Shown piece by piece: positions 56,607 to 64,000 of a stretch of DNA of 64,000 bases (the first letter of the stretch is position 1; every line of letters starts with the position of its first letter). The position numbers and the translations under genes are program-made. The stretch is from Euryodendron excelsum (taxonomy: Eukaryota; Streptophyta; Magnoliopsida; Ericales; Pentaphylacaceae), in assembly GCA_033060915.1 (NCBI GenBank), contig CM065378.1, forward strand, positions 7,871,501 through 7,935,500, read 5' to 3'. The notes beneath the pieces were generated by a model. It was given only the letters and a program-made list of their open reading frames with translations, was not told the DNA's origin and made no database searches.

Positions 56607-59081
56607 CACTGCTTAAAGAATAGGTCAATTACTATGTTATAATTCTTTACTCTTCTTCGGCTAGCTCTTGCAAGGTAATAACAATGGAATTCATTTGGCC
56701 TTATCTAGGATCTTTTAGCCTGATTCCTATCAGCATGTCTATCACGAGGAAATCCCATTGATCTGTGGTACTGGGTTTCTCAAGGAAAGTAGAATTGGCT
56801 CAAAGAGAGACAGCGAGAGTTAATTCTGAGACTGACAAAACTAAGACCCGACAGAGAAGAATCCAAGAGTTGCTTAACCTTGACTCCATGATCCATCACC
56901 TTTAATCCAATTCGGCTCATCCAGTTGGTAAGCATATTTACTTCTTTCTTTGAGAGTTCAGGAATCCTTTAATTCTTGACTTTAAACAACCCTATAAAAG
57001 TCTACACGAGTTTGCTTAGTTGAAAAGGAGTATAAAGTACATGTGTATAGTTTGTATAATGTCGGCGGATTTAAGTTTCTTGCTTTGTGTGAATAAAGAT
57101 TGGCTTTACCATAAAACTAAAGGAGCAATCACTTTAGGCCCTTAATTTTTTAATATTTTAATTTTTTTAAAACTTAATATGCATAGGTCCTATATAATTC
57201 TTACATTTGTTTTAGAAAAGAGGCTTTGGTCTATATTAGAAAAAAGTCTATTAAAAAAAAAAAAGTTCAAAATCAACTATAGCAGTGAACTTCAAAAATC
57301 TCGAATTTAAAAAAAATGAAATTTGAAGGCCCCAATCTTTTAAACCTTACATGCTATAGTAGAGGCCCTATGACTTTTATATTTTCTCTAAAAAAAGGCC
57401 CAATCCAAATAAGAAGAAAATGCCTACTAAAAAAAGAGAACCAACATCAACCGACAACTACACTAGTGGGCTTTAAAAGAAAGGTTTAACAAAAACTAAT
57501 AATTGGTACGAAGAAAAATTGAAGGTCCCAAATCTTTTAAAACTTTATATGCAATAGTTAAGGCATTATAATTTTAAAAAGCATCATTAAAAAGTGAAGA
57601 CCCAAAATCAATAACACTAGTTAACTTTAAAAAGAAAAAAAAAAACATTGATTTGACAAGAAAAAACACATAACTTGTACATATAAAAAATATATTGAAG
57701 ACTCTAAAATTTTTAAACCTTAAATTCTATTAAGGGTTTATATAGTTTGTACATCTCTTTTTTTTCTAAAAGAAACACGCGTGGTCTAAATGAGAAAAAG
57801 ACCTAAAATCAATATACAATTAATCTTCAAAAAAAAAAAACACCAATATATCAAAACAAATATTTTAAATAAAATTATAAAAAAAACCTCATTTAAAATT
57901 ATTACTTTAAACTCTAAATTAACAAGCCCTGCATTAAATATTTTTAGAAGGAACCATTACACTAAGTGTCGACCAGCAGCAGCCTCCACGGACGACCTGT
58001 ACCTTAGGCAGGAAAATTAGACAAATTCTCTGACGTCCTTAATAAATAAATAAAAATATGATCTTTAGCTTTATTTGGAGGAAGATGCTTTATGCCTCCG
58101 ATTTCACACCACCCACAAAGACAAATCTCCCACACGATTTGTCCAACCGCCCTTTTCACTTGTGACCCTATATTTCTCACATGCGCAGTTTGGGGCCACA
58201 TACACTTGTATGGTTGATATAGCAGTAGTCCATTCTATCTCTTGTTTGACATTTCAACAAAGCCGCAGATTTTACTGACTTTGAAAGTCCCTAGACTTTT
58301 TTATTATTTCTGATTATTCCTAATAAGATAGAATATATATATATATATATCAATTAGCGGGACGGAGTAAGGATGATACTGCGGTTTAAAGAGCATTTTT
58401 AAGGAGCTTTTTAAAGTGATTATCTTAATTATTTTACACAACTAAATTTAAAAAATGATACTCTATCATGTTTTTTATATGATTTTTTATTTTATAGTTT
58501 CACTTTGGCTCTTTAAATTTTAAAAAAATTATTATTTATAAATCTCCCTCTTTTTTTTTTTTTTTTTTTTTCTCTTTTTTGGGGTAAGTATTAAAAAAAT
58601 AATTTATGAGGTTGTTAGATAAAATAAAGAATATTGCTGAAAGATTTCTTTTAAAAAATTACTGTTTAAAATAAAAAAATAAAATTTGTAACTATATTTT
58701 AATTAACTATTTTAAATTTTAGTGTTTGAGATGTTTATTGAATAGTTGCTGAGTGTGAGAGACGGACAGACTTTGACGAGTCAATGGGTCAAGTCTTTGG
58801 AGTTCCGGCCCTACGAGGAAGGTGACTAGCGTCCCATAGTCTTTGGCTAACCGACCGTTCCACTGAAGGAGAAGTGATGGTTCTAGATTTAGTCTGCTTC
58901 TGCAAGTCATCCTATAACAATATTCCAAGTCAGTTGCCGTGTTAATTAATCAGAAAAATATCTATGGTGGTTAACAAACATCACCAAAAAAAAAAAAAAA
59001 AACCTGGTTTTCAGGAAGAGCTAGCATTTCATTCCTCTCAGGTATGGTGGTTGGTTCGGTAACTAAATCGGGGAATTTCAA
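56607..59081 (+). other. Copy C of the LRK10L upstream segment and promoter region
   Basis: It shares blocks with copies A and B and ends at the ATG of the receptor gene. A (TA)n run lies at 58334-58351 and T runs near 58550-58575. The 5' leader region (58740-59080) is well conserved with copy B (aacaatattccaagtcag, atctatggtggtt). No TATA box can be chosen with confidence. Confidence 0.7.
57130..57960. repeat. Degenerate repeats, about 170-200 bp period
   Basis: Blocks resembling ggcccaatcttttaaacctt followed by atgcaatag and an aaaatcaata segment recur near 57131, 57322, 57521 and 57689. They are A/T-rich and much diverged, and are absent from copy B. Confidence 0.5.
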
Positions 59082-60434
59082 ATGGCTGTCCACTCCATTT
59101 TCGCTTTCTTTGTTGTCTGTCATCTGTTGATTCTTCTTCACTCAACCGGGGAAGGGAACACACTCCAAAATGGTTGTCCAGAGTCCTTTAACTGTGGAGC
59201 ACTTGGGCCGATCAAATTCCCTTTGTCCGACGCCACGCATCCCCTATGTGGGTTGTGCATGGTCAATTGTAGTAAATCAGTCCCAGAACTCGATTTGGGG
59301 TGGGAACAACGGTACGATATCAAGGAATACTTGAATGATGAATCTCTAAAGGTTAGAGACAATTGGCAAGGGAAACTCATAAACTCCAAAAGTTGCGACC
59401 TTTTTAGTAGATGGATTGTTCCCCCTCCCAGTTCTTCTATTTCCTTCACATTCTCCCCCAGTCTTACCGTGTACAAATGCAATAACATCAGCCGTGAGCT
59501 ACGCTGGCAGGCAGATGATTACTTCCGTGGTAATTACAGTACTTACGGAGTCTGCTCAGGTTACACCATCTACTACACATATCCTAACACTAAACATAAT
59601 CAGGTTCCAATTCCTCCTGTCAATCGTTCGCTTAACTGCGTAGTTCTTGAACTACCAGTGGTACCACCAAACGGCAAGCGAAATGCCAGTGATCTAATTT
59701 CACTCTTGGCTGATGAGTTCTCTATTGGATTGCATGTCTCAAATGAATGCCGTGAGTGTCGTCTTAATGGTGGCCAATGCCTACGCGACGCCCCCAAGTT
59801 CCAATGCATAAGGGAGAAAGGTATTTGCAATTTCTCTATTAGTCCAAAACCCAAATCCAATATATTCAGTCCATAGCATTCCGGTCCATATTACCTTTGT
59901 TTTTCCATTAGTTAAAGCTCAAGCATTCAAAACACAGAGTAATTCCTTTCCATTCAATTATTTTTTTCCGTCCGTCTTCTTCTACACGTCTAACTGATTT
60001 CTTTCTCATTGACATTTGCTGCAGGAAGAAAAAGTTACTTCAAACTGATTCTAGCAACAGGTAGTATGCTTTTGATCAAGTTCTGCTCCTCTGGCTTGCT
60101 ATTTGTAATTGCTTTTATGAGTGTGAATGACTGAGTCAGAACCTGACTACACCTCTTTTTCTTTTTTTCTTTTTTTCAGTCATACCCGGAGGCGTTTTCC
60201 TTCTAGTTTGCTTGCCCGTACTTACCATCCGGTGTTGCAAGAAATGGAATTATGTCTCTTCATATCTCCGGTCAAGTAACACTTATTCTGATCCCTCCTC
60301 AAAGGCAGACCTTAAAAGAGGTAGTATCTACTTTGGGGTCCCTGTTTTCTCCTATGCAGAACTTGAAGCAGCTACTAGTAACTTTGATCCTTCTAAGGAA
60401 TTGGGAGGTGGAGGTTTCGGCACTGTATACCATG
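59082..60434 (+). CDS. LRK10L-type (rust resistance kinase Lr10-like) receptor-like kinase, first three exons; partial in window
   Basis: Exon 1 starts at the ATG at 59082 and is spliced at AG|GTATTT after 59820. Exon 2 is 60025-60060 (36 bp, acceptor tgctgcag, donor gtagta). Exon 3 is 60180-60434 (acceptor ttttcag, donor gtaag). All junctions share phase 1. The product has a signal peptide (about residues 1-23), a GUB_WAK galacturonan-binding-type region with CPESFNCG and CGLCMVNC, and a WAK-associated C-terminal region with ECRECRLNGGQCL. A membrane span (GGVFLLVCLPVLTI) and the kinase glycine loop LGGGGFGTVYHG follow. If exon 1 were not spliced the ORF would end at 59876. Family members are plasma-membrane receptors linked to cell-wall sensing and defence. 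The catalytic exon is not present before the LINE and may lie beyond 64000. No lesion is seen in these exons. Confidence 0.75.
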
Positions 60435-60664
60435 GTAAGAAGTTTCAGAGTTCTGCTATTTGTTAGAGAATTGCAACATTTTCATATTCTCTATTCCCCT
60501 AGTCACGCCCATGGCATTGTTAAGAGTATAATATTAGCTAATTTTCTTGTATGTTTACTTTCATCTTTTCTATTCTTTGTTTTTTTGGGTATATCCAAAG
60601 TAAAACATAATAAAAAATAAAATAAAAAAGAATCAATGAAAAGAGGAAAAACCCAAAAACTAGC

Positions 60665-61160
60665 TCGTCACATAGGTAATCCCAACCATATCTCTCACTA
60701 GTAGCTGCCTTGGGGAGACTGGGAGCCTTCCAGAATCACAAACCTTTCATTTTCGGTCAGTTCCCAAATTTGCTAGACTTTCAACACAATGATTTCCTTC
60801 CGTCGAAGTGTGCTCAGTATGCTCCTACACATTCTCAGAAGAAATATGGAGTTTTCGATTAATGTTCTTTGGGATCTCCTTCTTGGATAAGTTTCACAGC
60901 TTAACTCGAATCAGCCTCAACTTCCACTTCTTTTAACCCATTCTTGAACATGATTGTCAGGAATATCAATTCATCCAGAAGAAAAGGTTCTCTATCGATT
61001 CAAACACCATGTAACCAGTTTTCTCCATCATCTCTAAATAGGCTCCCAAAACTAGCAGCACTATGATTCCCCTCTCGAGCATCCGTCTGTATTCAATTCG
61101 ATTTTTCTTGTACCAAGAGGAAACCATCTAATTAGTTTAGTTTTACTTTAATCCATTGGC
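60665..61160 (-). pseudogene. Older LINE fragment, RNase H domain
   Basis: The minus strand from about 61135 reads KLIRWFPLGTRKIELNTDGC, closely parallel to the RNase H start of the LINE at 61196-64000 (KIKLNTDGCSK). After a frameshift it continues AASFGSLFRDDGENWLHG. Further recognisable text reaches about 60690 (RFVILEGS). Several stops and frameshifts show it is old. It lies in the intron after exon 3 of the receptor gene. Limits are approximate. Confidence 0.65.
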
Positions 61161-61195
61161 CTTAGGGGTGAGGAAAGCCTCCATCCATTCATTGC

Positions 61196-64000
61196 TTTTT
61201 TTTTTTTTTTTTTTGATACTCCGGAAAAATTGAAGACAAAAACAAAAAAGAAAAGACCAGACAAAGGGATTACACCCTTTCAAAAGCTGTTCCCACCTTA
61301 TCTGCTACAAGCAGGTTTTTCAACTGAGGGGGATCCTCTAGCAACACAAGGTTCTTGGTTTACTCCCAGATCCGCAAGCTTGTTAGCGCATTGGTTGGCT
61401 TCACTCAAAATGTGAGATATGCTGCACTTGCATCGGTCAAGGATAAACTATGCATCTTCAATCTGGACTCTATAAGGATGATTCAGATCAATCCCATTCT
61501 TCAGATACTTCACAGTTATTTGTGAGTCAAACTCAATCTCGATTTCTCTCCATCCCTTCTGAAGGATTATAGTTAACCTTCTATAAATTCCCCAGATTTC
61601 AGCTTCAAGGCTATTGCAGTCTTCCAGCTTTCCATAAAATCCCAGGACCCAGCTTCCTCTTTCATCACTAAAAACTCCACCAAACCCAGCTTTCCCTGGA
61701 TTTCTTTTAGAACAACCATCTGTGTTGAGTTTGATTTTCCCTGCAGGAGGAAAATTCCACTTGATTAGTCTAATAGTTCTAGCATCCCTATTCTCTAGGG
61801 GCAGGCAAGCCATAGTAATAGCATTTGTAGAATCCAAAATCTTACAGATAATTCCCCGAGTACTGTATCTAACCCCTTCAAATACTAATGTATTTCTAGA
61901 TTTCCAAGGATGCCAAATGGTAATAGCAAATACAGTACTCCAGGAATGGCCTGCAAAAGAATCTTTAGATTTCAAATTAAGTTCAATCCAACTATTATAG
62001 GGCTTCCCTGTCTGTTGATCAAACCATTGCTGACACTTGAGAGATTTCCAGACAAGATTAGCTTCCTGGCACTTCCTGAATAAATGGTCTATGTCCTCCC
62101 CGTAGAGAAGACAGATGCAGCAAGCATCATAGTTATCCATCCCTTTTCTAACTCTCATATGGTTGGTTAGAAGCTTACCATGTAAGGCAAGCCACAAGAA
62201 AGTTTTGATTTTTTGAGGAACTTGGAGTTTCCAGAGCCAATACTAGCTGCTCTGAGGAGTTTCATTACCATTAATCATGTCATAAAAGGATGAGACAAAA
62301 ATCTGCCATCAGAGCTACCTCTCGATTAAGGCATATCAGGATATGTGACATATTTGGGGGTGTAAACTTTCTTGATGCAATCTTCCTCTGAGGGGTTGAA
62401 GTTGTGTCTGATAATATTAAAGTCCCAGTCTCCATCATCGTTCATGATATCACTCACCTTATTTAAGTCTGGGTTACAAATTCTCTGAGAAGTGTCAAAG
62501 GGTTTGTCCCCACATCACCAGTCATTCCATAAAGAAATTTTTTTCCCATTTGCTACAGTCCACTTGATATTTTTCATCATGTTGCCCTTAGTCTTTCCAA
62601 CGCTTCTTCAAGTATGAGAGGCTCTCTTCTTGGTGATATTCCATCCCGTTGGAGTATGGCCTTGGGTATATTTAGCTTCCATAATCTTCACTCAGAGTGT
62701 ATCATTATTAGTTAACATTTTCCATCCCAACTTGGATAATTGGGCAGTATTTTGATTCTTGGCTTTTCTAATGCCAAGACCTCCATGCCTCTTGCTAGTA
62801 CATACTTGGTTCCAGTTGACCAGGTGAACTTTTTTCTTATCATCAAAGTTCCCCCATAAAAAATTTCTATTTAATCTACCTATATCTTCACAAATACTGG
62901 AGGGGAGTTCAGCAATTTGCATGGTGTAAGCTAGGAGGGCTGAGGTCACAGACTGGATCAAAGTAGCTCTGCCAGCTATAGATAGGGTTTTAGCTTTCCA
63001 GCCTGAGAGTTTTTGCTGAAGTTTTTCAATGATGTAGTTGTAATGACTCCTACTGACTCTGTTATGAAGAACAGGGACACCCAAGTACTTACCAAGTTCT
63101 TGAGTCAAGGTGAACCCACATTGAAAGCTTAGCGCAACAGCTTTGTTTTTGCCAATATTAGGAGAGACAAAAGATTTTGACTTTGAAGCATTAACCTTTT
63201 GACCCGACATGTCACAAAAATCCCTAATCACCTCTTTAATAGTATCACAGTTATTCTCATCTGCCTTAGCAAAAAGTAAGAGGTCATCAGCAAAGAAAAG
63301 ATGGGAGATGTAAGGGCTAGTTCTAGAAGCTTTCAACCCTTGCCAGTCCTTACTAGCGACTTTAGAATTGATCATGTGTCCCAATCTTTCCTTGCAAAGG
63401 ATAAACAAGTCAGGAGAGAATGGATCTCCCTGTCTAAAACCTCTCCAGGGAGAGAATTCTGGGAGGGTCTCACCATTCCAAAGGATAAAGGATCTAACAG
63501 AGGTGACACAATGCATGATAAGTTCAATCCAGCCTTGGTTTAAATTGTACAAATTCAAAGTTTTTTATGATAAAATCCTAGGAGATTCAATCATAGGCTT
63601 TCTCAAGGTCAATTTTTAAAATCATGCCTCCAAGTTTACCCTTTTTGTTTCTCAAAGTGTGAATGAACTCCTTAGTGATAATAATGTTATCATTAGTGGA
63701 CTTATTTGGGATGAAGCTGCTCTGGTTGGAGCTGACAATGCTATCTAGCAAAGGTCTGATTCTATCAACAAGAACTTTAGATAGAATTTTATAAGTCACA
63801 TTACAGAGACTAATAGGTCTAAAATGTTTAATAGTTTCAGGATTTTCCACCTTGGGAATTAGGGCAATCAAAGTTTTGTTGATGATTTCAACAATAGCTT
63901 TGTTAGCAAAACAATTTTTAATAAAATCACAGACAGAGCTATCAAAAATATCCCAATATTTATGATAAAAGAAATCTTGGAACCCATCTCTACCAGGAGC
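61196..64000 (-). mobile_element. LINE (L1-type) on the minus strand, running off the window
   Basis: The plus-strand T run at 61196-61214 is the poly(A) end of a minus-strand LINE. ORF2 pieces, in order of translation, begin with 64000-63587 (RT start with ALIPKV, HFRPISLCNVTYKILSKVL and KIDLEKAYD). Next, 63558-62692 has GFRQGDPFSPDLF, the catalytic FADD at 63294-63283, and GWKAKTLSIAGRATLIQSV. Last, 62197-61448 has a zf-RVT-like WLALHGKLLTNHMRVRKG region and RNase H with KLNTDGCSK and EFDSQITVKYL. Frameshifts and stops (for example TGA at 62692 where Trp is expected) disable it. It lies in the putative third intron of the receptor gene. Confidence 0.88.

Overview
The window is nuclear DNA of a flowering plant, most likely a eudicot; I cannot name the species. 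The reasons are long nested LTR retrotransposons of plant lineages (a Tat-type and an Athila-type Ty3/gypsy element and a Sirevirus-type Ty1/copia element), a plant PIF/Harbinger transposase remnant, plant LINEs, and a small cluster of LRK10L/wall-associated-kinase-like receptor kinase sequences. I found no rRNA or tRNA genes and no prokaryotic features.

Layout. 1-1650: non-coding remnant (copy A) of a segment that recurs upstream of both receptor kinase copies (copy B from about 50480, copy C from about 56607). 1651-3785: decayed PIF/Harbinger transposon with an antisense transposase fragment. 3785-7468: truncated long LTR, plus strand. 7469-35681: old Tat-lineage gypsy element, plus strand, carrying gag-protease, RT, two RNase H domains, integrase, a 65-bp tandem repeat, an antisense extra ORF and the start of its 3' LTR. 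It has been broken by a solo Athila-type LTR (7732-9305), by a minus-strand long LTR (12668-29252, about 4.8 kb net) that itself received a Sirevirus (12735-24510, perfect 5-bp target duplication), and by a solo Sirevirus LTR (31094-32716). 35682 to about 47163: an Athila-type element inserted in the Tat 3' LTR, with 5' LTR, tRNA-Asp primer site, gag, pol and a 3' ORF; its 3' LTR is not visible. 47164-47450: probable rest of the Tat LTR. About 47690-49270: a third Athila-type LTR, reversed. 51430-54163: LRK10L pseudogene. 54742-56606: 5'-truncated LINE. 59082-60434: the only plausible host gene, the first three exons of an LRK10L receptor kinase whose next intron holds LINE sequence up to the window end, so its kinase exon is not visible here.

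Most unusual signal. Two unrelated retroelements share one design. Each carries an array of short, element-specific, largely palindromic motifs in its LTR. A smaller array of the same motif lies inside the element, just upstream of a TATA box and about 205-225 bp before the start codon of the 3' ORF. In the Athila-type element the motif is CCGTTCGGACGG-like; in the Sirevirus it is GAGTCGCCTCAT-like. Both 3' ORFs look like members of the putative plant transposon protein family. Other LTR copies keep the array at the same relative place with a changed motif. This would fit a self-recognising regulatory circuit, but that is inference. Nearly every coding region in the window is broken.
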